Shown piece by piece: positions 26,760 to 36,824 of a DNA stretch of 64,000 nt. The notes under the pieces are model-generated. The model searched no databases. It was not told where the DNA came from and was given only the letters and a program-made list of their open reading frames with translations. Within the stretch, counting starts at the first letter, position 1; every line of letters begins with the position of its first letter. The position numbers were made by a program, and so were the translations under genes. This DNA is from Burkholderiales bacterium (GTDB lineage Bacteria > Pseudomonadota > Gammaproteobacteria > Burkholderiales > Thiobacteraceae). The stretch lies in NCBI GenBank assembly GCA_023511995.1, contig JAIMAL010000010.1:26006-90005 (forward strand). The letters are read 5' to 3'.

Positions 26760-29357
26760 ATGCGTTTCGACAAACTGACCACCAAATTCCAGCAGGCCTT
26801 TGCCGATGCGCAGAGCATGGCGGTGGGCAACGACAACCCCTACATCGAGCCCCAGCACCTGCTGCTTGCGCTCCTCAACCAGGAGGACGGCAGTGTCGCC
26901 TCCATCCTGCAGCGGGCCGGGGCCAACGTGCAGGCCCTGCGCACGTCCCTGGAGGCGTCCATCAAACGTCTGCCCAAAGTGGAGGGGCATGGCGGGGAAA
27001 TCAACATTTCCCGCGATCTCAACAATCTGCTCAATCTCACCGACCGCGAGGCGCAGAAGCGGGGCGATCAATACATCGCCTCGGAAATGTTCCTGCTTGC
27101 CGCCCTGGAGGATAAGGGCGATACCGGCCGCGCCCTGAAAGATGCAGGGGCGACGCGCGCCGCCATCGAAAAAGCCATCAATGCCATCCGTGGAGGGGAA
27201 ACCGTGCAAAATCCGGAAGCCGAGGCCACCCGTGAAGCCCTGAAGAAATACACCATCGACCTCACCGAGCGGGCCCGCGAAGGCAAGCTCGACCCGGTGA
27301 TCGGGCGGGATGACGAAATCCGTCGCACCATCCAGATCCTGCAGCGGCGGACGAAGAACAACCCGGTGCTGATCGGCGAGCCCGGCGTCGGCAAGACCGC
27401 CATCGTCGAGGGGCTCGCCCAGCGTATCGTCAACGGCGAAGTGCCGGAGACGCTGAAAAACAAGCGTGTCCTCTCCCTGGACATGGCGGGGCTTCTGGCC
27501 GGCGCCAAATACCGCGGTGAATTCGAGGAGCGGCTCAAGGCCGTGCTCAAGGAGATCGCCCAGGAGGAAGGGCGCATCATCCTCTTCATCGACGAAATCC
27601 ACACCCTGGTGGGGGCGGGAAAGGCCGAAGGCGCCATCGATGCCGGCAATATGCTGAAGCCTGCGCTGGCGCGCGGGGAGCTGCATTGCATCGGCGCCAC
27701 CACGTTGGACGAATACCGCAAATACATCGAGAAAGATCCGGCGCTGGAGCGGCGTTTCCAGAAGGTGCTGGTGGAAGAACCGTCGGTGGAGGACACCATC
27801 GCCATCCTGCGCGGACTGCAGGAGAAATACGAACTGCACCACGGGGTGGAGATCACCGACCCGGCGATCGTGGCCGCGGCGGAGTTGTCCCACCGCTACA
27901 TCACCGACCGTTTCCTGCCCGACAAGGCCATCGACCTCATCGATGAGGCGGCGGCGCGGATCAAGATGGAAATCGATTCCAAACCAGAGGCCATGGACAA
28001 GCTGGAGCGGCGCCTGATCCAGCTCAAGATCGAGCGGGAGGCGGTGCGCAAGGAAAAGGACGAGGCTTCGCAAAAACGCCTGGCCCTCCTCGAGGAGGAG
28101 ATCGCCCGCCTGGAGAAGGAATACTCCGACCTGGAGGAAATCTGGAAGGCGGAAAAGGCCATGGTCCAGGGCACGCAACACATCAAGGAGGAGATCGAAC
28201 GGCTGCGCGCGGAAATGGCCGAGCTGCAGCGTAAGGGTCAACTGGACAAGGTCGCGGAAATCCAGTACGGCAAGCTGCCTCAGCTCGAGGCCCAGCTCAA
28301 GCAGGCGGAGGCCGCGGGCACGGAAAAGCGCAAGTTCAAGCTGCTGCGGACCCAGGTGGGCGCGGAGGAGATCGCGGAGGTGGTCTCGCGCATGACCGGC
28401 ATTCCCGTGGCCAAGATGCTGCAGGGGGAACGGGAGAAGCTTTTGCACATGGAGGAGGCGCTGCACGAGCGCGTGGTGGGGCAGGACGAGGCGGTGCGGG
28501 CGGTGGCCGATGCCATCCGGCGCTCCCGTGCCGGGCTTGCCGACCCCAACCGGCCCTATGGCTCTTTCCTCTTCCTTGGTCCCACCGGGGTGGGCAAGAC
28601 CGAACTGTGCAAGGCGCTGGCTGCCTTCCTCTTCGACTCCGAGGATCACCTGATCCGCATCGACATGTCGGAGTACATGGAGAAGCATTCGGTGGCCCGC
28701 CTGATCGGTGCGCCGCCGGGCTACGTGGGTTATGAGGAGGGGGGCTACCTCACCGAACAGGTGCGGCGCAAGCCCTACAGCGTGATCCTCCTCGACGAGG
28801 TGGAGAAGGCCCACCCGGACGTGTTCAACGTCCTGCTGCAGGTGCTGGATGATGGCCGGCTGACCGATGGTCAGGGGCGCACCGTGGATTTCCGCAACAC
28901 GGTGATCGTCATGACCTCCAACCTGGGCAGCCAGATGATCCAGCAGATGGCGGGTGACGACTACCAGGTCATCAAGCTGGCGGTGCTGGCGGAGGTGCGC
29001 AACTATTTCCGGCCGGAGTTCATCAACCGCATTGACGAAGTGGTGGTGTTCCATCCCCTGGGCGAGGAGCACATCAAGTCCATCGCCAGGATTCAGTTGG
29101 GTTACCTGGCCAAGCGGCTGGCCGCCCACGACATGACCTTGGAGGTCACGGATGCGGCGCTGGCGGAGATCGCCAAGGCCGGCTTCGACCCGGTCTATGG
29201 CGCCCGTCCGCTGAAACGGGCGATCCAGGCGCGGATCGAAAACCCCCTGGCGAAGGAAATCCTCGCCGGCCGCTTCGGTCCCAAGGACGTCATCCGCGTC
29301 GACGCCCGCGGCGGCGAGATCGTCTTCGAGAAGGGCACCCTGGCCCAGGCCGCCTGA
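26760..29357 (+). CDS. clpB: ClpB disaggregase
   Basis: 865 residues: N-terminal repeat domain (1-145), AAA+ domain 1 with GEPGVGKTA, a coiled-coil middle domain (about 410-525), and AAA+ domain 2 with GPTGVGKTE. Length and middle domain separate it from ClpA and ClpC. It extracts proteins from aggregates together with DnaK. Heat-shock control is supported by the upstream promoter and the strong hairpin after the stop. Confidence 0.98.
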   Translation: MRFDKLTTKFQQAFADAQSMAVGNDNPYIEPQHLLLALLNQEDGSVASILQRAGANVQALRTSLEASIKRLPKVEGHGGEINISRDLNNLLNLTDREAQKRGDQYIASEMFLLAALEDKGDTGRALKDAGATRAAIEKAINAIRGGETVQNPEAEATREALKKYTIDLTERAREGKLDPVIGRDDEIRRTIQILQRRTKNNPVLIGEPGVGKTAIVEGLAQRIVNGEVPETLKNKRVLSLDMAGLLAGAKYRGEFEERLKAVLKEIAQEEGRIILFIDEIHTLVGAGKAEGAIDAGNMLKPALARGELHCIGATTLDEYRKYIEKDPALERRFQKVLVEEPSVEDTIAILRGLQEKYELHHGVEITDPAIVAAAELSHRYITDRFLPDKAIDLIDEAAARIKMEIDSKPEAMDKLERRLIQLKIEREAVRKEKDEASQKRLALLEEEIARLEKEYSDLEEIWKAEKAMVQGTQHIKEEIERLRAEMAELQRKGQLDKVAEIQYGKLPQLEAQLKQAEAAGTEKRKFKLLRTQVGAEEIAEVVSRMTGIPVAKMLQGEREKLLHMEEALHERVVGQDEAVRAVADAIRRSRAGLADPNRPYGSFLFLGPTGVGKTELCKALAAFLFDSEDHLIRIDMSEYMEKHSVARLIGAPPGYVGYEEGGYLTEQVRRKPYSVILLDEVEKAHPDVFNVLLQVLDDGRLTDGQGRTVDFRNTVIVMTSNLGSQMIQQMAGDDYQVIKLAVLAEVRNYFRPEFINRIDEVVVFHPLGEEHIKSIARIQLGYLAKRLAAHDMTLEVTDAALAEIAKAGFDPVYGARPLKRAIQARIENPLAKEILAGRFGPKDVIRVDARGGEIVFEKGTLAQAA

Positions 29358-29368
29358 CCGCGTGGCCA

Positions 29369-29402
29369 GGAAACGCGCCCGGCCTCCCCCGGGCGCGTTT
29401 CC
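29369..29402 (+). terminator. Hairpin terminator after clpB
   Basis: A perfect 14-bp inverted repeat (GGAAACGCGCCCGG and its complement) with a 6-nt loop sits 11 nt after the clpB stop. The following run is short (ATTTG), so it is a strong hairpin with a weak U-tract. Confidence 0.7.
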
Positions 29403-29453
29403 ATTTGTGCCCCTGCTAAACACGCCGCCGTTCCTGCGCAGTACAATGGGCCC

Positions 29454-29873
29454 ATGCGTCAGGCGAGTCATACGGTGAGCATCGCCACCCGCGGCAAGGG
29501 GCTTTATGCCTGTACCGAGCCGGTGGTGGCCTGGGTGCGCAGCACGGGCATCCGCGAAGGGCTGCTCACCCTCTTCATCCGCCATACTTCGGCCAGCCTC
29601 CTCATCCAGGAGAACTACGACCCGGATGTGACGGCGGATCTCGCCCGTTTCTTTGCCCGTCTGGTGCCGGACGGGGACCCGCTGTTTTCCCACGTGATCG
29701 AAGGCCCGGATGACATGCCCGCCCATGTGCGGGCGGCGCTGACCCAGACCAGCCTGTCCATTCCCGTCTCCGGCGGCGCGCCCGTGCTGGGTACCTGGCA
29801 GGGCATCTACGTGTTCGAGCATCGCCACGCGGCCCAACGCCGGCAGGTGACGCTGCATCTGCTGGGAGAATAG
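29454..29873 (+). CDS. YjbQ/UPF0047 family protein
   Basis: 139 residues with family segments FIRHTSASLLIQENYDP and GTWQGIYVFEHR. YjbQ proteins are annotated as having secondary thiamine-phosphate synthase activity; the physiological role is uncertain. The next gene begins one base after its stop. Confidence 0.92.
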   Translation: MRQASHTVSIATRGKGLYACTEPVVAWVRSTGIREGLLTLFIRHTSASLLIQENYDPDVTADLARFFARLVPDGDPLFSHVIEGPDDMPAHVRAALTQTSLSIPVSGGAPVLGTWQGIYVFEHRHAAQRRQVTLHLLGE

Positions 29874-29874
29874 C

Positions 29875-30774
29875 GTGGACACCAAGCTCGCCACCTATCT
29901 GGCCGCAGTGGGGGAGCCTTATCCCCATGCGCTCGATCGTGATTACCCCGCCATACTGGAAAAAATCGCGGACTTGTGGGGCACCGACGCCGGCGAGGCA
30001 TACTTTGCCGAACTTTCCATCGCGGATACAGAGCGCAGACAGGGTTTTCCGCCTGATGTAGCAAGGGACATCCTCCGTCTTTCCCTCGCTCACGATCGGT
30101 GGCGCGCCCTTCCGCAGGAGGAAGACGATCCTTGGGCCGACGAGCCCCCCATGGACGAGAGCGAGCGCGCGGCCTTTCTCGACACCTTGGAAAGACGGGG
30201 GGAACGTTTCGCACCCGAGACCTTTTTCCAACGGGTGGAGAGGGGTGAGACGCGGGAGGTGCTGCTCTTTCTGCGGGCGGGCATGGACGTGGATACCCGG
30301 CGGGCGGATGAGTGGACGCCACTTCTGGTGGCGCTTTTCAATGGCCGGGAGGAGACGGCAATGTTGTTGCTGTCCAAGGGGGCCAAAGTGCGCGCCGCGG
30401 ACCGCTATGGCTACCAACCCTTGCACTGGGCGGCGCTCAATGGCTACGAGCGGGCCACGCGTTTCATTCTGGACAAGGGCGCCGATCCCAACGCGATGAC
30501 GGTCTATGGCTTCACACCGCTCCTGCAGGCGGCGGCCCGCGGTCACCTCGCCATCGTGCAGATGCTGGTGGAACGTGGTGCCCTGGTGAACCAGGCGGGG
30601 CATGAGGGGTTCACGCCTCTGCACAAAGCCAGTGCCAACGGGCATTTGCAGGTGGTGCGTTTTCTCCTCGCCCGCGGTGCCCAGCGGACGGCCTGCACCG
30701 CGGCTGGCGCTACGCCGGCTGATCTTGCCCGGGCGGGGCGCCATGCCGAGGTTGTCAGACTTCTGGAATCCTGA
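29875..30774 (+). CDS. Ankyrin-repeat protein
   Basis: 299 residues from a GTG right after the yjbQ stop. The N-terminal 125 residues are acidic and of unknown fold; residues of about 120-299 form five or six ankyrin repeats (for example YGYQPLHWAALNGYERATRF). No signal peptide is seen, so it is probably a cytoplasmic protein-binding scaffold. The partner is unknown. Confidence 0.9.
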   Translation: MDTKLATYLAAVGEPYPHALDRDYPAILEKIADLWGTDAGEAYFAELSIADTERRQGFPPDVARDILRLSLAHDRWRALPQEEDDPWADEPPMDESERAAFLDTLERRGERFAPETFFQRVERGETREVLLFLRAGMDVDTRRADEWTPLLVALFNGREETAMLLLSKGAKVRAADRYGYQPLHWAALNGYERATRFILDKGADPNAMTVYGFTPLLQAAARGHLAIVQMLVERGALVNQAGHEGFTPLHKASANGHLQVVRFLLARGAQRTACTAAGATPADLARAGRHAEVVRLLES

Positions 30775-30785
30775 AGGAGGAAGCC

Positions 30786-31091
30786 ATGCATGTGACCCTC
30801 GTTAACGTGCGCGTGAAACCCGAGCATGTGGCCGATTTCATCGCCGCCACCCGGGAGAACCATCTGGGCAGCCGAGCCGAGCCCGGCAACGTGCGTTTCG
30901 ACGTGCTGCAGCAGAGCGATGATCCCACCTGTTTCCTGCTCTACGAAGTGTTCCGCGATGCCGAGGCGGCGGCTTACCACAAGACCACGCCCCATTATCT
31001 GAAATGGCGGGACACCGTCGCGCCGTGGATGGCGGAGCCCCGCCGTGGCGTGACCCACAAGCTGGTGTTCCCGGAAGGGTTGGGGTCATGA
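30786..31091 (+). CDS. Antibiotic-biosynthesis-monooxygenase (ABM) domain protein, LsrG-like
   Basis: 101 residues of the dimeric alpha/beta barrel ABM family: KPEHVADFIAAT, GNVRFDVLQ and FLLYEVFRD. GGAGGAAG precedes the ATG. The stop overlaps the downstream dehydrogenase by 4 nt, so the pair probably act on the same reactive metabolite, perhaps in aldehyde or quinone detoxification; this is inference. Confidence 0.85.
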   Translation: MHVTLVNVRVKPEHVADFIAATRENHLGSRAEPGNVRFDVLQQSDDPTCFLLYEVFRDAEAAAYHKTTPHYLKWRDTVAPWMAEPRRGVTHKLVFPEGLGS

Positions 31092-32278
31092 TGGTGGGGC
31101 CTTTCTCCATTTCCCGGCTGCCCCGCATCGAATTCGGCAGCGGGGCCTTCGCCAGGGTGCCGGGGCTCTGTGCCGCGTTGGGGCGCCGTGTGCTGGTGGT
31201 CACCGGTGGCCATTCGCTGGAGGCGGCCGGCCATTGGCAGCGCCTCGTCGAGGGGCTTGCCCAGGCAAAACTGTCGTGGGAACGGCTGAAGGTGGCGGGG
31301 GAACCGTCGCCCCAGCTCGTGGATGAGGCGGTGGCAGCCTTCCGTGATGCTTCCATCGATGTGGTGCTGGGCATTGGCGGTGGCAGTGTGCTGGATGCCG
31401 CCAAGGCCATTGCGGGTCTGCTCAAGCCCGGCAACTCCGTGCTGGATCACCTCGAAGGGGTGGGGCCGGAAAAACCCTATGTGGGCCCCGCCACCCCCTT
31501 CATCGCCGTGCCCACCACCGCCGGCACCGGCTCCGAGGCCACCAAGAATGCGGTGCTTTCCGTGCGCGGCGAGCAGGGATACAAGAAATCCTTCCGCGAC
31601 GAAAAGCTGGTGGCGGAATATGCCGTGGTGGATCCTGACCTGCTCGCCTCCTGTCCGCCGGAACTCATCGCCGCCAATGGCATGGATGCCCTCACCCAGC
31701 TTCTGGAAAGCTTCGTTTCCACGCGGGCCAATGCCTTCACCGATGCGCTGGCGGTAAGCGGCCTCACCGCCGCCCGCGACGGACTGCTGCAGTGGTATGA
31801 AGGCGGCCCCCGCGCCGCCGAAGGGCGGGCGAAGATGGCCTATGCGGCGCTCATCTCCGGCATCACCCTGGCGCAGGCGGGGCTGGGGTCGGTGCATGGT
31901 CTGGCCTCACCCCTGGGCGCCTTTTTCCCCATTCCCCATGGTGTGGTCTGCGGCATCCTGGTGGCGGAGGCCACCCGCGCCAACATCGACATCATGGAAG
32001 AACGCGATCCGGACAATCCGGCCCTCATCAAATATGCCCAGGCGGGGCGACTGTTTCGCAACAAGACCCATCTGGAACCGGTGGGGGCCCGTGTCTTCCT
32101 CGTGCATCGCCTCACCGAACTCACCCGAGCGCTCAACCTACCGCGCCTTTCCGCCTACGGGGTGGGCGAGGCGGCCATCCCCCGCATCGTCGCCCACTGT
32201 CGGGGTTCCAGCATGAAAACCAATCCTGTGGTCCTCACCGACGGGGAGGTGGCGCAGATTCTGCACCGCTGCCTCTAG
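31088..32278 (+). CDS. Iron-containing alcohol dehydrogenase family protein with altered metal site
   Basis: 396 residues of the group III ADH fold, with the nucleotide-binding GGGSVLDAAKA and TTAGTGSEATKNAV segments. Of the four usual iron ligands, the aspartate (NGMDALT) and the last histidine (IPHG) are present, but the usual histidines are Q (ALTQ) and S (GLASPLG). It may therefore not bind iron in the normal way. The substrate is unknown. It is translationally coupled to the ABM protein. Confidence 0.85.
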   Translation: MMVGPFSISRLPRIEFGSGAFARVPGLCAALGRRVLVVTGGHSLEAAGHWQRLVEGLAQAKLSWERLKVAGEPSPQLVDEAVAAFRDASIDVVLGIGGGSVLDAAKAIAGLLKPGNSVLDHLEGVGPEKPYVGPATPFIAVPTTAGTGSEATKNAVLSVRGEQGYKKSFRDEKLVAEYAVVDPDLLASCPPELIAANGMDALTQLLESFVSTRANAFTDALAVSGLTAARDGLLQWYEGGPRAAEGRAKMAYAALISGITLAQAGLGSVHGLASPLGAFFPIPHGVVCGILVAEATRANIDIMEERDPDNPALIKYAQAGRLFRNKTHLEPVGARVFLVHRLTELTRALNLPRLSAYGVGEAAIPRIVAHCRGSSMKTNPVVLTDGEVAQILHRCL

Positions 32279-32440
32279 GCCGGCGTGCCGACAGAGGCGT
32301 CGGTCCCTCGACGTCCGGGGTTGTGTTGGGGCGGGCGGGGTCTTTCCAACTGCCAGGAAAATCAGCAGGATGTTGGCATAACGGGGTGCTGGCATGGTGC
32401 TTGCTGCTTCCGTCGGGGCAAACGTCGGAGGAAGCTAACC

Positions 32441-32716
32441 ATGAGCAATCAGAAAACCCTTGCGGAGATGGGCATCACCGTGCGGGAGGATGGGGAAAAC
32501 GGCCGCGTCTGTGTCGAGTTCGCTGCCTCCCAGGCCCGGCTCGAACTCACCCCGGAACAGGCGCGCGCCCTTGCCTCGCAACTCATCCAGACGGTTTATC
32601 AGGCGGAGGTGAAAGCGAGCCTCCGGCGCACCCAGGGACGGGACATGCCCCCGGCCGGGCGGCGCGTCATCGAGGGACCCTTCCCCACCCATCGGCCGCA
32701 GCCCGCGCGGCAATGA
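32441..32716 (+). CDS. Small hypothetical protein
   Basis: 91 residues; the ATG at 32,441 has CGGAGGAAG upstream. No family recognised. It is hydrophilic with an amphipathic helix near residues 37-60 (TPEQARALASQLIQTVYQ) and a basic, proline-rich C-terminus. It ends 5 nt from the end of the convergent histidine kinase gene. 162 nt upstream contain no gene. Confidence 0.7.
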   Translation: MSNQKTLAEMGITVREDGENGRVCVEFAASQARLELTPEQARALASQLIQTVYQAEVKASLRRTQGRDMPPAGRRVIEGPFPTHRPQPARQ

Positions 32717-32720
32717 AGGG

Positions 32721-35700
32721 TCAGCTGCCCCCCTCGCCGGCGGGTGAAGCGGGCACGCCCTCGAGCTGATTGACCTGTGCCCAGACCCGGATGAAGGCCG
32801 CTTCCAGGTCCTCGATCCCCTCCCGCACCCCCTGCCAGTCGCCGGCCCGCGCCGCCTGTTCCACGCGGGCGGCCAGGGTCTGCATTTCGGCCGCTCCCAC
32901 GTAGGCGGAGGCGCCCTTGATTTCGTGGGCCTTGGCGGCAAGCCGGGTAGCCTCTTCGGCCTGCGCACATTGGGCAAGTTCCGCCAGCAGGGTTTGCGTC
33001 GTGGAAAGATACAGGCCAAGGAGCTCCCCTTCCGCCTGAGCGTCGTGGCGCAACCAGTGGCGAAGCCGGCCGACATCGAAGGCCGGGGCCGAGGTGCTCT
33101 CCGCGGCCGGTGGGGGAGGCGAGGGACGATGCCAGGCCGGCACCCAGGTTTTCAGCGTCTCTTCCAGTTGTTCCAGTTTCACCGGCTTCACCAGGTAGGC
33201 GTCTATGCCCACACCGAGGCAGCGTTCCCGCGCCTCCTCGCGCGCATCCGCCGACATGGCGACAATGGGGGTGCGCCGCGGCGCGGGCAGGGTCAGCTCC
33301 CGGTGGCGGATTTCGATGGTGGCTTCCAGGCCATCCAGCTCCGGCATCTGGCAATCCATGAGCACGAGGTCGTAGGGAACGCGGGCCATGGCTTCCACGG
33401 CCTCGCGGCCGTTGGCCACCACGTCCGCGCGCACCCCCAGCTTGCGCAGCAGATGGGTCACCACTTTCTGGTTGACGGCATTGTCCTCCGCCACCAGCAC
33501 CCGCACCGGGGCCGAAGCCGTTGCCACCGGCTCCAGGGGTGCCGGGGCCGGCCGGGCGAGCCCCAGCAGTTCCAACAGCACGGCGCGCAGACGCGCAGTG
33601 CGCACGGGTTTGGGCAGATGGGCGCGCCGCCCCGGCACACGGGGCCAGGTCGCGCGCATGGCCAGGGTGGTGAGCAGAATCTGGCCGGTGGCGGCGAGCG
33701 CGGGATTCTTGTCGATGGTGTCGATGAGCTCCGGGTTTTCCTCCAGCAGGCGTCCATCGAAAAAGGCGATACGGAAAGGTTCCCCCTGCCTTGCAGCGGC
33801 ACTGAGTCTGGCGAAGGCTTCGACGCCGCCACTGGCGCATTCCACACGCATGCCCCAGTGGCCAAGCTGGCGGGCCAGGGTTTCCCGCAGCGAATCGCTG
33901 GCCACGGCAAGGAGCACGGAAACGTTGCGAAGGCCGCTTTCATCTGGCCTCTCCTCCTCCGCCGCGCCGCGCTTGAGGCGGGCGGTGAACCAGAAGGTGG
34001 AGCCCACGCCGGGCGTGCTTTGCGCCCCGATGCTGCCTCCCATGAGCTCGGCAAGCTGACGGGAGATGGCGAGCCCCAGGCCCGTGCCCCCATACCGGCG
34101 GGTGGTGGAACCATCCGCCTGGGAAAAGGCCTTGAACAGCCGTTTCATGCCCTCCGGGCTGATGCCGATGCCGGCATCCTTCACCTCCATCCGCAGTTCC
34201 ACCTCCGCCTCGTCGATGGGGGTGAGCCGCCCGCGCACCACCACTTCACCGTGGTGGGAGAACTTGATGGCGTTGTCCACCAGGTTGATGAGGATTTGCC
34301 GCAGCCTTCCGGGGTCACCGAGCACTTCCGCCGGCAGTTGCGGCGGCAGGTCGCAGACAAGCTCCAGCCCCTTGGCGTGGGCGCGTTCGCCGAAGAGTTC
34401 CAGGGCCTCCTCCACCGTCTCGCGCAGATCGAAGGGGACGATCTCCAGCTCCATGCGGCCGGCCTCGATCTTGGCGAAATCCAGGATGTCGTTGATGATG
34501 GTGAGGAGCGATTCGGATGACAGGCGGATGGTTTCCGCGCATTCCCGCTGTTCGGGATCGAGCCGCGAGTCGAGGAGCAGCCCCACCATGCCGATGATGC
34601 CGTTGAGGGGCGTGCGGATTTCGTGGCTCACATTGGCGACGAACTGGGATTTGATGCGGGAAGCCTCCAGTGCCGCGTCGTAAGCGGCGCGCAGACGGGC
34701 CTCGTTTTCCTTGCGTTCGGTGATGTCGCGCATGATGGCCTGCACCACCACCTTGTCATCGAGCAGCATGGCGTGGAGGGCGATTTCCACCGGGAACAGC
34801 CGGCCATCCCGCGCCTTGCCCAGCCATTCGAAGTGGCAGTGTCCCTCGCGTATGGCTTTCTCGATCTGGCGCATGCCATATTCGCCGGAAGGGGTGCCGT
34901 CGGGCTGAGTGGGCGGACCCAGGTCCGCGGGCCGGGTGCGGCAGAAATCCTCCACCGTGTCATAACCGAACATGCTGAGGGTGGCGGGATTGCAGTCGAT
35001 GAAACGGCCATCCGCCACCAGCACGATGCCATCCGAGTTGGTGGTGAACAGGGTCTTGTATTTCACCTGTTCCCGCACGATCTGCTGGGTCTGCAGGCTG
35101 ATGCGCCGCACCACCCAGCCGGAGACGGCGATGCCCACCAGCACCAGGGTGGTGCCCAGCCCGATCATCAGCCAGACGGTGTGGCGGTAGGCCAGGGCGG
35201 CTTCCTCAGCCGCCTGGCGGCTCCACTGGCGTTGCAAATCCACCATGGCCTCCAGCTCCGCGACCAGCCGCTGCTGGATGGGAATGGCATCCTGGCGCAG
35301 GATGAGCAGGGCCGCTTCCTGCTCATCGTTCATGGCATGTTCGATGCCGCTCACCACCTTCGGTTGGGCCTGGTTGGCGAGGGCGCGGATGCGTTCCAGG
35401 ATGATTTTCTCCTGGGGCGTGGAGGCGAGCCGGTCCAGCTTCTGGCGGGCGTTGGTGAACTGGATGCCGAAGTCGTAGAAACGCTGCAGCGCCTCCTCCC
35501 GCTCGAAGGGATCGGGAGCGATGACGATGCTGTGCATGGTAATGATGCGCTGGCGCAGCGCATCCCGCATGGCCGTGGCCAGCTCCACCTTGGTGTTGTT
35601 CTCGTTGACGATGCGCTCGAGATGGTCGTTGATGGTGGCCATCTCGCGCACACTGACCACCGCCAGCGAGACCATGAGCACCAGCACCAGGGCGAAGCCG

Positions 35701-35750
35701 GTGGCCACGCTGAGGGCCATGCGGCGGGAAAAGCGGGGCAGTTTCGCCAT
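32721..35750 (-). CDS. BarA-like hybrid sensor histidine kinase (PAS-HisKA-HATPase-REC-REC-Hpt)
   Basis: 1009 residues. Order: transmembrane helix (11-33), periplasmic helical sensor, second helix (about 190-212), PAS (about 225-345), HisKA with SHEIRTPLNG, HATPase with DNAIKFS and GGTGLGLAIS, a first receiver-like domain, a second receiver with VLMDCQMPELDG, and a C-terminal Hpt domain with AHEIKGAS. The first receiver lacks the acidic pair (LLAVASD) and is probably degenerate. The layout resembles BarA/GacS. No response regulator is next to it, so its partner is elsewhere. Confidence 0.92.
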   Translation of the reverse strand: MAKLPRFSRRMALSVATGFALVLVLMVSLAVVSVREMATINDHLERIVNENNTKVELATAMRDALRQRIITMHSIVIAPDPFEREEALQRFYDFGIQFTNARQKLDRLASTPQEKIILERIRALANQAQPKVVSGIEHAMNDEQEAALLILRQDAIPIQQRLVAELEAMVDLQRQWSRQAAEEAALAYRHTVWLMIGLGTTLVLVGIAVSGWVVRRISLQTQQIVREQVKYKTLFTTNSDGIVLVADGRFIDCNPATLSMFGYDTVEDFCRTRPADLGPPTQPDGTPSGEYGMRQIEKAIREGHCHFEWLGKARDGRLFPVEIALHAMLLDDKVVVQAIMRDITERKENEARLRAAYDAALEASRIKSQFVANVSHEIRTPLNGIIGMVGLLLDSRLDPEQRECAETIRLSSESLLTIINDILDFAKIEAGRMELEIVPFDLRETVEEALELFGERAHAKGLELVCDLPPQLPAEVLGDPGRLRQILINLVDNAIKFSHHGEVVVRGRLTPIDEAEVELRMEVKDAGIGISPEGMKRLFKAFSQADGSTTRRYGGTGLGLAISRQLAELMGGSIGAQSTPGVGSTFWFTARLKRGAAEEERPDESGLRNVSVLLAVASDSLRETLARQLGHWGMRVECASGGVEAFARLSAAARQGEPFRIAFFDGRLLEENPELIDTIDKNPALAATGQILLTTLAMRATWPRVPGRRAHLPKPVRTARLRAVLLELLGLARPAPAPLEPVATASAPVRVLVAEDNAVNQKVVTHLLRKLGVRADVVANGREAVEAMARVPYDLVLMDCQMPELDGLEATIEIRHRELTLPAPRRTPIVAMSADAREEARERCLGVGIDAYLVKPVKLEQLEETLKTWVPAWHRPSPPPPAAESTSAPAFDVGRLRHWLRHDAQAEGELLGLYLSTTQTLLAELAQCAQAEEATRLAAKAHEIKGASAYVGAAEMQTLAARVEQAARAGDWQGVREGIEDLEAAFIRVWAQVNQLEGVPASPAGEGGS

Positions 35751-35779
35751 AGGGGCCTTCCGGCACGTGCTGTCCGGGA

Positions 35780-36823
35780 TTATCGCTTGAAGGCGACGAC
35801 GTGGTCCACGTCCAGGCGGATGCCGATTTTTTCGCCCAGGGCATGGTCGTGGTGGCTGGGCACGAGGGAGAGGGCGGTACCGCCACTGGGCAGGCGCAGG
35901 GTGTAGAGGATGCTCGCGCCGCGGAAGGCCTTGTGCACCACTTCCGCCAACAGGGGGCTCGTGTCGTCATGGACGATGTCGTCGGGGCGGATGAGCACGT
36001 CCACGGCACAACCCTTGGCGCACTCACTGGGGAAAGAGCCGTTGAGGATGCCGAGCTCGATTTCGATCTGGTGGGAATTGAGCACCGTGCCCGGCAGAAA
36101 CACACCCTGGCCGATGAAATCGGCGACGAAACGGTTCGCCGGTTGGTGATAGAGGCGGTAGGCGGTATCCCATTGCTGCAGACGTCCCGCGTGCATGACG
36201 CCGATCTCGTCGGCCATGGCGAAGGCTTCCTGCTGGTCATGGGTGACGAGGATGGCGGTGATGCCCTCCTGCTTGAGGATTTGCCGCAATTCCAGGCCGA
36301 GGCGCTCCCGCAGTTCCACATCCAGATTGGAGAAGGGTTCGTCGAGCAAAAGCAGTTCCGGTTTCGGTGCCAGCGCCCGCGCCAATGCCACCCGCTGCTG
36401 CTGGCCGCCGGAAAGCTCATGGGGATAGGCGCTTTCGTGGCCTTCCAGCCCCACCAGGGCGAGCAGTTCCCGCACCCGCGCGGCGCGCTCCCGCGCCGGC
36501 CAGCGGTGTAGCCCGAAGGCCACATTGCCTTCCACGGTGAGATGGGGGAAGAGGGCGTAATCCTGGAACACCATGCCCACCCGTCGGCGCTCCGGCGGCA
36601 CACTGTGGCCGGGCCGGCTGACCGGCTCGCCGTTTAAGAGAATCTCGCCGGAACTCACCGCCTCGAAGCCGGCGATGAGGCGCAGCACCGTCGTCTTGCC
36701 ACAGCCGCTGGGTCCCAGCAGACAACCGATGCTGCCCGGGCCGAGACGGAAGGAGAGGTCCGCCACCACCTCTTTTTCGCCAAAACGTTTGCCGACGCTG
36801 ATCAGTTCCACGTGGGCGGCCAT
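35780..36823 (-). CDS. fbpC: Fe(III) ABC transporter ATP-binding protein
   Basis: 347 residues from the ATG at 36,823. Walker A GPSGCGKTT, signature LSGGQQQRVALARAL and Walker B LLLLDEPFSN are visible, and a C-terminal regulatory TOBE-type domain follows. It drives the adjacent permease and works with the FbpA-like protein at 38,501-39,499. Substrate assignment rests on those partners and the Fur-like site. Confidence 0.9.
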   Translation of the reverse strand: MAAHVELISVGKRFGEKEVVADLSFRLGPGSIGCLLGPSGCGKTTVLRLIAGFEAVSSGEILLNGEPVSRPGHSVPPERRRVGMVFQDYALFPHLTVEGNVAFGLHRWPARERAARVRELLALVGLEGHESAYPHELSGGQQQRVALARALAPKPELLLLDEPFSNLDVELRERLGLELRQILKQEGITAILVTHDQQEAFAMADEIGVMHAGRLQQWDTAYRLYHQPANRFVADFIGQGVFLPGTVLNSHQIEIELGILNGSFPSECAKGCAVDVLIRPDDIVHDDTSPLLAEVVHKAFRGASILYTLRLPSGGTALSLVPSHHDHALGEKIGIRLDVDHVVAFKR

Positions 36824-36824
36824 G

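Noticed and set aside
26736..29894. A 1052-codon open frame antisense to clpB and yjbQ.
   Set aside because: It lies opposite two well-supported genes and has the low-complexity His/Arg/Gly composition typical of antisense frames in GC-rich DNA; no ribosome binding site or family motif.
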